Shown: positions 11,595-22,640, counted from the first letter of the stretch. The stretch is DNA of 64,000 nt from Mytilus edulis (GCF_963676685.1 NC_092351.1:38926733-38990732); one strand, 5' to 3'. A program made the numbers and translations. The notes: generated by a model from the letters alone, not told the origin.

Positions 11595-11953
11595 GCGTAT
11601 TGTTATGCGTTTACTTTTCTACATTGGCTAGAGGTATAGGGGGAGGGTTGAGATCTCATAAACATGTTTAACTCCGCCGCAATTTTGCGCCTGTCCCAAG
11701 TCAGGAGCCTCTGGCCTTTGTTAGTCTTGAATGATTTTCAATTTTCGTTTCTTGTGTATAATTCGGAGTTTAATATGACGTCCATTATCACTGTACTAGT
11801 ATACATTTTTTAAGGGGCCAGCTGAAGGACGCCTCCGGGTGCTGGAGTTTCTCGCTACATTGAAGACCCATTGGTGGCCTTCGGCTGTTGTCTGCTCTAT
11901 GGTCGGGTTGTTGTCGCTTTGACACATTCCTCATTTCCTTTCTCAATTTTATC
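11595..11953 (+). repeat. RT-A retroelement 3' tail, 5'-truncated copy
   Basis: Runs from GCGTTTACTTTTCTACATTG through GGGGAGGGTTGAGATCTCA, TCCCAAGTCAGGAGCCTC and GGGCCAGCTGAAGGACGCC to TTTCTCAATTTTA. The same end follows the RT-A coding tails at 37421 and 48720. The minus-strand ORF across it is just the repeat read backwards. Confidence 0.75.
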
Positions 11954-12493
11954 ATAGAATGGCTGTACTGTAGATTTGACCTTTGATATATGTTTAGCAG
12001 TAATCTGAATAATACATAAGTTAAAAAGATAACAGGAAACACAAGATAAATGTGACATACAGCATACCACACCTTTCAATAACATCCGACTAACCGAATC
12101 AAACCTGCTCCTCCCAACCATCACTACAATGTGTTTGTGAGTATCATTTCAGTTTCACAAGGTGAATTAAATTGCACACGAAAATCAGTTTTGTTTATTG
12201 CCATTGCTACAGTGGAGTGTGTAAATTTTCTTTATAATTCTAATGTTAGGAGCCTACGTATGCGGTCTTCTCTCATTAAAGGTTGAATGCATGCACATAT
12301 TCTAGTTTTTGTGTGTGAATCAAATTAAGTTTTTGACGTTTATGTTTTCTGTCTTTCGTGGCTAGTGATAAATTCGCCAAAGATTATTTTCTAATTTAAA
12401 AAAAAAAATTTAAGTGGAGTGGTAAGAAAGGGTGGTGGATTTCAATTAAATCTTGAAAACAGAATATATTAATAAAATAAAAATAATGCTTAC

Positions 12494-12562
12494 ATGCAAA
12501 CATTGAAGAAGCAGTGGAAGCAGGAAGATCAGATGTAGTTTCTTCCTCCAACTTAATGTCTA
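12494..12562 (-). CDS. Orphan 69-bp exon candidate
   Basis: On the minus strand a TTTTTACAG acceptor and a TTTGCAT|GTAAGC donor bracket exactly 69 bases. One frame reads DIKLEEETTSDLPASTASS and MFA without stops. IKLEE resembles a sumoylation-type motif, which is weak evidence. No neighbouring exon was found, so this may be part of a long-intron gene or a decayed remnant. Product unknown. Confidence 0.3.
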
Positions 12563-12574
12563 CTGTAAAAATAA

Positions 12575-12960
12575 TCATTTATGTTCTTTCTGGCGTGCAG
12601 TATCTTCTACATAAATTATCCCACGAGCATTATTGTCCGAAAACTTGCGAACTCATCAACTTCCTTGTAATCGTTATTATATTACTTTAATATCACTTTT
12701 ATATGTATCATTTCAGCAATGTTTGTTGCATCTGTCATCAATGAATTATTCATTAAAGTTTTTCCTTAAAGACACAATAACAAAATTGTAATATACTAAT
12801 GCATGTGTAAAATAGATATCCCTTGTTTCTAGATCAAAGTGTCTAGGGGGTTTGAATTAAATGGTAGGAGGGTGCTGGAGGATAAATGAAATGAGGTCCT
12901 ACCTGGTTAGAGCTAAAAATAAATGGTTTCCCAAATCACCACGAAAAAGCTTATCTAGCA
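12575..12960. other. AT-rich spacer; nothing recognised
   Basis: No supported ORF or repeat. Confidence 0.3.
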
Positions 12961-12965
12961 ATACA

Positions 12966-13090
12966 CTGGCGGATCCCACTGACTGCTTAAAAGGGGACAT
13001 GCTCCAGTCACGCTTCAGTGATTCCGTATATAAGCAACCAATTTTTTTCCAAAAAAGAGGGCCCCTGGTCCCCCTAAATCCGCCTCTGCA
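12966..13090. mobile_element. GGCGGATCC-ended short element
   Basis: Starts CTGGCGGATCCCACTGACTG and ends CTAAATCCGCCTCTG. The interior (AGGGGACATGCTCCAGTCAC, ATATAAGCAACCAATTTTTT) matches the element at 59105-59265. Confidence 0.6.
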
Positions 13091-14190
13091 ATAGACGAAA
13101 ATGAATATACGGAATCCATCCTAAACAAACTCCTCTCGACCCCCACTTTCTCCCCTGGATATTAAATCTTCATTCCCGTAGTAGTGTGTAAACAAATCTT
13201 GAAGACGACTTGACTGTTCGAGAAAGTGCTTTGTAAAACTTGAACCGGTTGTTCTTTGTTATAAGAGATAATTTTTCCCACTCAACACTTAAATTTATAC
13301 ATGGCGAATGTGTATATGTAAGATTCATTCAGTAAACAAATATACATATTTTAGAACACCCGTTTTGAGGAGAGCTTCTGGATAACATTGAAGTCCTGTG
13401 CTCCACTGATTGGTAAACAATATTTGTTATGAATATTTTGGAAAAGATGAATCAAAACTATGGTTAATAAAAAAAAATCAATGTACTTAATTTTTTTTCT
13501 ACTGTCAGTGAGTTAAGGAATTTAGTTAAAAACTAGTGTTAATAAACAAGGACACGAAAATGGTCGAAAAATGCCGCATGACCCTTTGTTTTGATTGTTA
13601 CAAAAATGAGGCAATTGATTAACATTTGTACTTTAGTGAATGATTTATGATAGCTATACATGTGACACAGTAAAGTTTGTACCAGTTGTTTTTATCTTAA
13701 TATTATAGTTACAATTTCAATACAGTTGTTTTGATATAGAGATGCGCTCTAATAGACACTACATTGAATACTTTATTACATTTACGTCATTGTTATAAGA
13801 TTAGGTTTTTGTACATTTTTATATACCCGCTTATTACTCATTATTGTGTATAGTTTTCTCATGTCATTTTTATCTTACTGACCATAAAGATCATTAAGAA
13901 TTGGTTTTAATGAAACATTTCTCACACAGAAAAAAAGAAAGATAAACGTAAATGTTCCTATGTTCGTTTTGAGAAACAAAAACCATCTGTGGTGTAAAGT
14001 TCATAGAAAGTTAGTTAATTTGATAAATGTTGTACAAATTTTCAAATTAGTTAATGAAGTTTGTGCAATGCGAAAAAAGTATATTAAGACCCATAAAAGT
14101 GAATACTGAAGTTCAATTGCCTCTTAGACATATCAAAGTTTAAGTAATTTATTAAATGAATTATTCATCAATTGCAAGTACCCTCATACG
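13091..14190. other. AT-rich spacer; no gene or repeat identified
   Basis: Scanned on both strands; only short spurious ORFs. Confidence 0.35.
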
Positions 14191-14255
14191 GTTATTTGTT
14201 TTTTGTCCCTGGATTTATGAGTTTTGAACAGCGGTATACTACTGTTGCCTTTATT
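14191..14255 (-). repeat. Repeat G fragment (minus)
   Basis: TTGTTTTTTGTCCCTGGATT and ATGAGTTTTGAACAGCGGTA are the reverse complement of the start of repeat G as seen at 23768 and 54822. It abuts the foldback element at 14266. Confidence 0.65.
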
Positions 14256-14265
14256 AATCATGCAT

Positions 14266-14540
14266 GATTTATAGATTATCGTTAATCATCTCAACGAGAT
14301 TGATTTTCTTGCTTGAGCCAGTACGGCGAAAGCGAGAAAAGCAATCGAGTTGAGATGACCAATGCTAATCTGTTTATCGCTATTTTACCTATAACGACGT
14401 TGTCAATTTCATGTCAATTTCATTAGCAACACCACGTACCTCATTAGTTTCTAGTGATAATTTTCCATCTGAATCGAGCAGCATGATATGAATGATCACA
14501 AAAAAAAGATCAAAGGAAAAATGCACAAAATAGCGATAAA
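14266..14540 (+). repeat. Foldback element FB5 with GCGAAAGC apex and outer clamp
   Basis: Arms of ~46 bp (14272-14317 and 14323-14368, about 75% complementary, sharing CATCTCAAC and GTTGAGATG) flank a short loop beside GGCGAAAGC. Just outside the right arm TTTATCGCTATTTT (14373-14386) is matched by its perfect inverse AAAATAGCGATAAA (14527-14540). Confidence 0.65.
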
Positions 14541-14599
14541 GTATCTTATTTTTAAAACTTATCAACAATTGGTTAATTTTTAACTTTTATATTACATAT

Positions 14600-14692
14600 A
14601 AGCGAACATAACACATGTGAAATAAAAATTATGAAATTGTACTTATACTTCCGGCATTCTTTCCTAGGTGCAAAAACAGAAAGTAAACAAAA
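14600..14692 (+). promoter_or_regulatory. Conserved upstream block of the 4-TM family
   Basis: CATAACACATGTGAAATA, TTATGAAA, GCATTCTTTCCTAGG and AAAGTAAAC precede the ATG. Related blocks occur near 29010-29080, 29800-29850 and 40570-40650 beside copies 4 and 5. It may be promoter or leader sequence; this is inference from conservation alone. Confidence 0.4.
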
Positions 14693-15523
14693 ATGGCTAA
14701 GTTTAATGTGATTATGTGTGCGACAGACTGTTTCAAGTGGTCATGCTCCATATTCTGGACACTCACTGGAATAATGTTCGTTCTTGCTGCAGAGCTTACA
14801 CAAGGGAGTCATTGCAAGTACGATAGCGAACAAATGATAATAATTGCTCTTCCTATAGTGTCTGCATTTACAATGCTGTTTTCAGGAATAAGTATATGTT
14901 CAGGAATGGGAGTTTGTTTAAAAGTGCTTTGTTCCGTAATTCGGACAATAATCGGAATAGTATAAAATTGAGAATGGAAATGGGGAATGTGTCAAAGAGA
15001 CAACAACCCGACCAAAAAAAAAACAACAACAGAGGGTCACCAACAGGTCTTCAATGTAGCGAGAAATTCCCGCACCCGGAGGCGTCCTTCAGCTGGCCCC
15101 TAAACAAATATATACTAGTCCAGTGATAATGAACGCCATACTAATTTCCAAATTGTACACAAGAAACTAAAATTAAAATAATACAAGACCAACAAAGGCC
15201 AGAGGCTTCTGACTTGGGACAGGCGTAAAAATGCGGCGGGGTTAAACATGTTTGTGATATCTCAACCCTCCCCCTATACCTCTAACCAATGTAGAAAAGT
15301 AAACGCATAACAAATCAGTTCAAGAGAAGTCCGAGACTGATGTCAGAAGATGTAACCAAAGTAACCATGTACGATTTTGTCATGTTATTTTATCTCTATG
15401 CATTGCAAAGACATGGAAGAAGTATTGATTGGACTTGTTGTGACTGGTTCCGTGACAATCTGGATAGGTGGATGTTTTATTGGACGTCCAGCAAAACAAG
15501 GCGGAGGTTCTAGGAGAATATAA
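14693..15523 (+). pseudogene. Four-TM membrane protein, copy 2, disrupted by an RT-A tail
   Basis: Codons 1-90 are intact and closely match copy 4 (FKWSCSIFWTLTGIM, SHC, FSGISICSGMGVC) through the start of TM3. A minus-oriented RT-A 3' tail then interrupts the gene at 14963 and supplies an immediate stop. From about 15370 the family sequence resumes in an open frame: SCYFISMHCKDMEEVLIG, the fourth span (WIGGCFIG) and the C-terminal GGGSRRI with stop at 15523. Removing the insert would leave a family-length gene, so the lesion looks like the primary inactivating event. A truncated 90-residue, two-span product could still be made, but I would not assume it is. Confidence 0.75.
14963..15366 (-). 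mobile_element. RT-A 3' tail inserted in 4-TM copy 2
   Basis: Read on the minus strand it ends in CCCCATTTCCATTCTCAATT and extends back to TTTGGTTACATCTTCTGACA, co-linear with the RT-A tail at about 37650-38058. It is 5'-truncated, as expected for target-primed retrotransposition. Confidence 0.8.
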
Positions 15524-15799
15524 TAAAATAGTGGTCTTTATATTTCTTTTTTGTGTATCAAATGATTTTTTTTTATTTTAATCTCGTATACTCTATTTCC
15601 CAATGTTTATATTTAAATTGGAAAGATGTTTTGTTTTATTATTTAAATTATTATTTCTAAAACAGAATTTTTTTTGTAAGAAAACACATTTTTTTCATAT
15701 TTTTTTTTTAACTCGGCCTCTATATCTATTTATCCAAAGAGCATTCATATTTCTCAAAGGGGCACTGGCTACGAAATATATGAAAAACCTAAGATATTA

Positions 15800-16080
15800 T
15801 TTTTGAGAAGTAGCCAATAAGGTTCAATTTTGTCAAAATAAGCAAAAAAACATTGATTATGACTTATTCACTTGCAAGTGAATAATTCGACCTCATTGAA
15901 TCCGTATTCATGTGAACTGTAAATCAACCCCTTAGCTTGAGATGGATTACAAGTGAAATGTATGTGTAAAGATATTTAAAGGAAGAGAATGTCAACATTG
16001 CAAGTGAAACAAAGGTAAATCATTTGATTGACTGATTCAATCCACAAATAAACATTCCAATACAGTTAAATACGATGATT
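15800..16080. repeat. Segmental-duplication block downstream of 4-TM copy 2
   Basis: Matches 41590-41880 downstream of copy 5. Both contain CACTTGCAAGTGAATAAT (or TACTTGCAAGTGAATAAT), TCCGTATTCATGTGAACT and ATCATTTGATTGACTGATTC. The TTCACTTGCAAGTGAA core is a perfect palindrome. Confidence 0.75.
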
Positions 16081-16139
16081 AACATTTATTTTTTATCTGT
16101 ATTATGAAATTGAATAGACCTAGAATAATTAAACAGCAC

Positions 16140-16269
16140 ATATGAGACCCTCTTCGATGCTGGATTTTCTCACTGCGTTGAAGACCCATTGGTGGCCTCC
16201 GGCTAATATCTGCTCTTTGTTCAGGTAGTTGTCTCTTTGACATATTCTCCATTTCCATTCTCAATTTTA
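16140..16269 (+). repeat. Short RT-A 3' tail
   Basis: GACCCATTGGTGGCCTCCGG through TTTCCATTCTCAATTTTA; 5'-truncated copy of the RT-A tail. Confidence 0.7.
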
Positions 16270-16384
16270 TTTGATCCTTTGAATTATGAAACATAAATGC
16301 ACACTATTCATGAAATTTATAATTTTGATTGATTTGAGGCTAAATATGGATATAGTTTGCTTTTGGTAACATATCAACTCATCA

Positions 16385-16715
16385 TAGATGAACCAGGATT
16401 AAAAAAATTGTATTTACTTTAGACGCTCGTTCGTCTACAAAAGACTCAACAGTGACGCTCGAATAAAAAGTTAGAAAGGCCAAATTAAGTACGAATTTGA
16501 AGAGCTTTTAGAACCCAAATTCCCAAAGGATTTGGCAAATACAGCTAACGGAATATCTTCCTGAGGTAGAAAAACCTTAGTATTTCAAAAAATTGAAATA
16601 GTTTTGTAAACAGTTTGTTTATAATTATTACCATATCAATGATAGTTCATGTCAACACAGAATGCCTGATTTCTTGGCTGGTGATACCCTCGGTGAATAA
16701 AAACTTCACCAGCAA
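16385..16715 (+). mobile_element. Repeat A, CATAGATGAACCAGG-headed variant
   Basis: Contains TCGTCTACAAAAGACTCAAC, AGTGACGCTCGAAT, CAAATACAGCTAACGGAAT and GGCTGGTGATACCCTCGGTG, in the same order as the copies at 32640 and 35981. No protein coding is assigned. Confidence 0.7.
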
Positions 16716-16829
16716 CACTTGTAACATACGATACTCCAGTGAACCACACAAATCTGTGTTGGGATGGTTACGTCAACTCATGTGTCATGAATGTGCCTTG
16801 TTACAGAAAAAAAACATTTTAATCTGGAC

Positions 16830-17045
16830 AGAAATGTTAATGAAAATGAAAAGTAAAATCACAAAAATACTGAACTCTGAGGAAAAGTTATGAATGAAAG
16901 TCCCTTATCAAATGGAAAGATTAATAGCTCAAACATATCAAACGAATGGATAAAAACTGTCACATTCCTAACTCGGTACATGCAATTTTGTATGTTGAAA
17001 ATGGGGGATTGAACCGAAATGGTACAATTGTGTCTTACACTTAGT
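16830..17045 (-). repeat. Dispersed repeat F, minus orientation
   Basis: GTAAAATCACAAAAATACTG, AAAGTCCCTTATCAAATGG and CATATCAAACGAATGGATAA are the reverse complement of the copy at 10790-11005. Confidence 0.7.
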
Positions 17046-17344
17046 AATGGATAGATATCATGCTTTTGAAGTCTTAAATACCATGCATATCATACAGAAA
17101 AGGAATACAAAATATTTCATGTACCTGAATAAAATGTTTAAGATACATAATCATGATAATATTGAATTTGAAATAGGAGATAGAACCAAATTTTATGTAC
17201 TTTATATTGGCAATTATTTTTTTTACAACAAACCTATATATCTGTAACAAATTTGTGGTGATAATTCTATTCAGAAAGTCGTAGGGTTTTTTACAATGTA
17301 GTTCGCATTACAAACAAATATTATCTACTACTTTTTGATTTATG

Positions 17345-17600
17345 GTATGTGCAACATTCGTTGCTAAATAGGTTAACATCAGATTTCAGAAAACGAACAG
17401 GTAGAGCAAGATAAAGAAAATACCAGAGTATCTAAAAATAGATTTATGAGATTTAAAAATGGAACAAACTCGCAACATTTAAATGTTGTCATTAATACAT
17501 TTTTGTAAACATTATTAAAAATGAAACTAAAACATGTAAAATGTTGTTTACTATTTCCATTCGGAGAGGGAAATATTTTATAAATAACTTGAATGACTGA
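17345..17600. repeat. Diverged segmental-duplication block
   Basis: GGTAGAGCAAGATAAAGAAA, AAATAGATTTA and a TTTGTAAACA motif follow the same order as blocks at 20640-20780 and 31720-31910 downstream of 4-TM copies 3 and 4. Confidence 0.5.
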
Positions 17601-17771
17601 CATTTTTATGCTTATATATTTTGCTGTTACTAGTATTATAAAAGAGATCTATAAGATGTAGGTTAATTTCTCCCTGATCATATTATCAACCAAGTAATTA
17701 AGCACTTCAGTGCATGGTGACGTGAATTATCATTGATAGAGTTATATTAATACAAATTAAATGTGTATACA

Positions 17772-17905
17772 ATAGTTATCAAAGGTACAAGGATTATAAT
17801 TTAGTACGCCTGACGCGCATTTCGTCTACATTAGACTCAACAGTGACGCTCAATGACATATCGAAATATTTATGAAGCCAAACAGGTACACATTTGATTA
17901 CTTAG
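17772..17905 (+). mobile_element. Repeat A, truncated
   Basis: AATAGTTATCAAAGGTACAA, TTTAGTACGCCTGACGCGCA and CAACAGTGACGCTCAATGAC; only the first ~130 bp of the element. Confidence 0.75.
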
Positions 17906-18182
17906 GGTGATTAAACTAGTTGTCAGCAAGTGAGGCAAATATTCAAACAAGATAATGCCAACTTTAAGGAAAAACAATACAGAAACAAATACCCTTTGCT
18001 TTAGATAGTTGATGACCAATAAATTTTTAAGGGGAAGGGTGCTAATAACTTTTCAAAATGAATATCTTGGCCTGGTAAGAGCTGAAAATAAATGATTTTA
18101 AACAAAACAGGACGAAAACAAATCTTCATCAACAAAAGGTAGGCAATAGCTATGTCAAAAAGAAATTAGTTGGGTGTAAATA

Positions 18183-18320
18183 AACTCATCATAGATACCA
18201 GGACTAAATTTAGTATATACGCCAGACGCGTGTGTCGTCTACAAAAGACTCTTCAGTGACGCTCGAATCCAAAAAAGTTAAAAAGGCCAAATAAAGTACG
18301 AAGTTGAAGAGAAAAATATT
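18183..18320 (+). mobile_element. Repeat A variant, truncated
   Basis: CATCATAGATACCAGGACTA, TACGCCAGACGCGTGTGTCG and TTCAGTGACGCTCGAATCC; head variant as at 16385. Confidence 0.75.
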
Positions 18321-18504
18321 TTTGGAAACAACTTCGATATCCATTACAGTGGTTTGTCAAACTTCTATTTGGGTGATCTATGATATAAAGAACTATTTTA
18401 CTATACATGACGCTTAATTGATTTTGAAGTAGGAGTGCATAGTAAAGTGTGCGTATCTATTTTTATAAAAAAAGAAGCATAACTCCTGAAAAGTCACTAC
18501 GTTT

Positions 18505-19600
18505 TTATGGTTTTGTATTGTCTAAAACGGAAAGAAGAAAACAAATAGACCACTTGCAAGTTATGTCCTTCAACGACAACGAACGTCAATTGTGCTGGCC
18601 TTTATTACGTTATTTACAAGAAAGACGGGATCACATGTATTCCTGTACTAGTAAATTTCATCACGTGTCTTCGTGATTGTCATTATGCAGGACATACTAA
18701 AAATAATGTCTGTTTCGTAGGTACTTAATTGCACTTCCCTATTGACATTAATGCTTGTTACCAATTATAAGAATTCAATTTGCCGAATAATTCGTGCATT
18801 ATAGCATAATAATTTTTCAACCACTTGCTCAACTTGTGTAGAAAGTGACGATGACCCTAAACTCGAAAGTGGTCTATTGTACTTGTGTGTTAGTCAGACT
18901 GCTTCCAGTTGTCATATCCAATATTCTTGATACTCACTTAAATAATATACATGCTTGTGTCATAGCTTTCACAAGTTAGTAATTAAAAAGTTAACAGTGA
19001 AAAATGTCCTATAATTGTTCTTCCAATTGTGGGTGCATGTACCATGCTGATTTTATGGTTTTGTATTGTCTAATACGGAAAGAAGAAAACAAATAGACCA
19101 CTTGCCAGTTATGTCCTTCAACGACAACGAACGTCAATTGTGCTGGCCTTTATTACGTTATTTACCAGAAAGACGGGATCACATGTATTCCTTTACTAGT
19201 AAATTTCATCACGTGTCTTCGTGATTGTCATTATGCAGGACATACTAGAAATAGTGTATGTTTCGTTGGTACTTAATTGCACTTCCCTAATGACATTAAT
19301 GCTTGTTACCAATTATAAGAATTCAATTTGCCGAATAATTCGTGCAATATAGCAGAATACTTTTTAAAATACTTGCTCAACTTGTGTAGAAAGTGACGAT
19401 GACCCTAAACTCGAAAGTGGTCTATTGTCTATTGTGTTAGACAGACTGCTTCCAGTTGTCATATCCAATATTCTTGATACTCACTTAAATAATATGAATG
19501 CTTGTGGCATAGATTTCACAAAGTAGTAATTAAAAAGTTAACAGTGAAAAATGTCCTATAATTGTTCTTCCAATTGTGGATGCATGTACCATGCTGATTT
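18505..19600. repeat. Tandem duplication, two ~547-bp copies
   Basis: 18505-19052 and 19053-19600 are nearly identical. For example, AACGACAACGAACGTCAATT, CATCACGTGTCTTCGTGATT and CAGACTGCTTCCAGTTGTCA occur once in each. The junction lies at a GATTTTATGG overlap. The duplicated unit includes the first half of 4-TM copy 3. Confidence 0.9.
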
Positions 19601-19830
19601 AGGAATAAGTACAGGTATGTGTGCAGGACTGGAAGTTTGTCTCCCTGATCTGGACGTTAATTTGAATTGCGTGCACAAGAAGTTTGTCATATTTATTCGT
19701 GGCTAAGAATTTTAAGGACAAACAATTTATAGTGATTGGACTAGTTGTAACTGGTTCTGGGATTCTCTGGATAAGCTGATACTTGGTATTTCAACAAAAC
19801 AAGGTGGAGTTATCATGAATTGTAATGGCA
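18838..19830 (+). pseudogene. Four-TM membrane protein, copy 3: decayed, 5' half duplicated
   Basis: Two degenerate 5' halves (about 18890-19050 and 19435-19600) and one 3' half (to about 19820) follow the family order. Recognisable DNA blocks are AGACTGCTTCCAGTTGTCAT, TGATACTCACTTAAATAATA, ATAATTGTTCTTCCAATTG and GGAATAAGTACAGG, ending with ACTAGTTGTAACTGGTTCTG. Stops and frameshifts throughout prevent a product. Confidence 0.75.
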
Positions 19831-19949
19831 CACTTGTTTCTACAAACTTCATATATTTCATCATTTAATAATCATAATTTTAATCTCATATTCCTTATTT
19901 CTGAATTTTAATATTCAAACTAAAAATTAAACTAAACTACATATTTATC

Positions 19950-20785
19950 TGTTATCTAAAGTTATCTAAAATAATATATGTCTCTAAAAAAGTGTTTCAG
20001 TCGCCGGATGTTTGTTTAAACTCCGTATATGAAACTATGTAATACCATAAAGAACATTGTATTTTTGACAAAAATAAAGGAAACAGTAGTATACATCTGT
20101 TTGAAAGTCATAAATCGATGATTGAGACAAAAACAAATCCGGGTTACAAACTAAAACTGAGGGAAACTAATCAACTATCAGAGGAAAATAACGGAACAAC
20201 AGAAACACTGAAATGAACACACCTCAAATGACAATGTAACAGAAACAAACTATAAGATAACAAGTACCATTTTCCTGACATGGTACAGGACATTTTAAGA
20301 AAAAAGAAAAAAATTGAAGAAAAACAAATGAATAATAGCCTTTAATACTGACAAATACTTGAATAAAAATATTATCTTACTTTGCATTCAACGTTCATCA
20401 TGTTCTCAGTAAAATCTAAATAGCACCATGTCATAACTTTGATAAGTGTCAGCAGATTTTGTTTTTGTGCAACATTAAACCACAGCATATCTAATGTTAA
20501 CATATATAGTACTAACCAATATTTCATGAATGTATTGTTTTATTGGAAAGATTAATTTGGTTAAAAAAGAAATTTCACTAAAAAATAAAAATCGTTTATT
20601 CAAATAATTGATTATCGTTGTTAAATACAGTTAATCTAATAATTTACTTTGGATTTCAGGAAATGTATAAGTAGGGCAAGGTAAAAAGAAATAAAATTGA
20701 AAATGAAACAATCTCCTCTCTCCATTTGATTATTCAAGTGAAAATATCTCTGTAAACACGATTTAAAAGGAAACTACAGACTTGT
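19950..20785. repeat. Segmental-duplication block downstream of 4-TM copy 3, with a repeat G copy inside
   Basis: Parts match 30920-31910 and 42195-42770: AAAAGTGTTTCAGTCG, CATATGAAACTATGTAATAC and related order, TTTCATGAATGTATTGTTTT and TGTAAACACGATTTAAAAGG. A diverged repeat G copy (about 20080-20300) interrupts this unit. Confidence 0.75.
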
Positions 20786-20789
20786 TAAA

Positions 20790-21080
20790 AAAAAAAAGTA
20801 AAATCACAAAAATACTGAACTCCGAGATAATCAAATCGTAAAGTCCTTAATCACATGGCAAAATCAAATGACAAAACACATCAAAAACGAATGGACAACA
20901 ACTATCAAATTCCTGTCTTGGTTTAGGCAATTTCAAATGTAGAAAATGGTGGATTGAACCTGGTTTTATAGCGCTAAACCTCTCACTTTGTACGATAGTC
21001 TCATCAAATTCCGTTATATTTACAACGAAACGTGAACTAAATAAAATAGTAAAAATATGGGTACATCAAAATGGGTACGT
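20790..21080 (-). mobile_element. Repeat F inserted into a duplicated unit
   Basis: Units at 31900 and 42765 read straight through from a GGAAACTAG-like block to GCAAAGGACAT. Here ~290 bp of repeat F (AGTAAAATCACAAAAATACT, AATGGTGGATTGAACCTGG) separates the two sides, placing the insertion borders within a few bases. Confidence 0.7.
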
Positions 21081-21124
21081 TAAATGTCTACATGCAACAA
21101 AGGACATGTTTTATACATTTATTG

Positions 21125-21360
21125 AACATGAATTAAATTGAGAATTGAAATGTGGAATATGTCAAAGAGACAATAACCCGAACAAAGAGTAGACAACAGC
21201 CGCAGGCAACCAATGGGTCTACAATGCAGCGATAAACTTACACCCAAAGGGGTGCTTCAAAGAGTAGATAACAGCCGAATGCCAAACAATAGGTTTTCAT
21301 CGCATCGACAAAATCCCGTACCCGTAGTCAGTCATCAGCTGGCCCCTAAATAAAATGGTG
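21125..21360 (-). repeat. RT-A 3' tail, minus, internally rearranged
   Basis: AAATTGAGAATTGAAATGTG, TCAAAGAGACAATAACCCG and CATCAGCTGGCCCCTAAATA. The AGTAGA-ACAGCCG part occurs twice. It occupies the same place in the unit as the copy at 31966, so it predates the duplication. Confidence 0.7.
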
Positions 21361-21384
21361 TGCTGTTTCAGTGAAAATGGACGT

Positions 21385-22640
21385 CAGACTAAACTTTTTT
21401 AAATGGAAATTTAATCAGGTGTTCGATTTTTTTCTTAAGAAGATAATATGAGGCACAGTGGTTTATGATGTTGAAAAATCAAACTTTAAACAGATTCAAA
21501 ATCAAAATATATACATGCAACTTATCAAGTACTTCAAATGAATATTGACACTCCAAAGGTAATTTATTCCACTATTATCAAAGGCAATATTAAAATAATA
21601 TATTACCAGGTTAATGATTGTACCAAGTGTATTAGTAAGTAAAATAGATAGTTTAGTATAGGAACAATGACTTGAAGACGAAATAAATCTATATTGTAAG
21701 GAGTTTTTTCAGCTTTGGAAGCCAGTGCATAGTTGGAACGGTTCATTTTCATTGCTTGGAAAGAGGTAGGTAAAAGTCAATATTTGTTACTGATGTCATT
21801 TTCCGAAAATTGAGTCAGTTGGAATTTTGGTGGTTTGGTGATTTCCTTTTGAAGAACTTCAATGTCAAATTTACGTCAAACAATAATACTATTGATAGCA
21901 GCCTTATCAGCCGGGACAAAACATATTCCTTGACGAGTTATTTAAGCTTATGTTTGATACAAGAAATAGGGAAATTATGGTGGTTGTTAGAAGTAAATTG
22001 ATCATTAAAATGGTGAATATGTATATTAACTTTGTTCATTACCGAATTGGAAAAAGAATCTAATGATTTCTCGTCTGCTTTTTCTCGTTTTATCCATTTA
22101 GAGCACGGAATGGGTCGTGAATTATGTTACGACACACATTCCAATCATAATTGACGGGGGAGGATATTTATTTAGGTACTTTACTGAAGAATGATGTCAA
22201 CTCTCGGCTTCGAACGACGTTAAGGTCTCCTGTTGTAACATGTGAATATATTTAGTAACTGAATTCACCCCAGATGCATTTCAGTATCATGCATGTCCTG
22301 CAAGACGCATTGGTATGGAACGCCGTATCTGTCCAATCGTGTTACCGACACACACTTCTTAATTCTATTAAGCCATTTTTGTATACTGTCCTGAATTAAT
22401 GTTAGTTATTCGTTGTTATTCTGTAGTTAAATTGTCGAAACGACTTTTATATTATTTATTTATGTGTTTCTTCTCTATCTTTCATGTTCATGCATTTATT
22501 TGTACTGTTACGCGCCATGTTGTATTGTCATTTTAGCATTATATTTAACATTGCCATCAATCGTGGAGGTTTGGTTAGCCACAAATTGTTCTCCAACACG
22601 GAAAACTTATGGCAATTATTCTGAAGAAGACAATGTTTCT
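21385..22640. repeat. Segmental duplication block (pair with 36860-36935 plus 38059-39420)
   Basis: Shared blocks include TTTAATCAGGTGTTCGATTT, GTACCAAGTGTATTAGTAAG, GATAGTTTAGTATAGGAAC, CGAAATAAATCTATATTGTA and GATTTCTCGTCTGCTTTTTC. ORFs inside are not conserved as proteins, so I do not call them genes. Confidence 0.8.

Noticed and set aside
11788-12124. 94- and 75-codon minus ORFs
   Set aside because: They are the RT-A 3' tail read in reverse; the same peptide recurs in every tail copy, which reflects DNA repetition rather than coding.
16079-16294. 71-codon minus ORF (KLRMEMENMSKRQ type)
   Set aside because: Same RT-A tail artefact.
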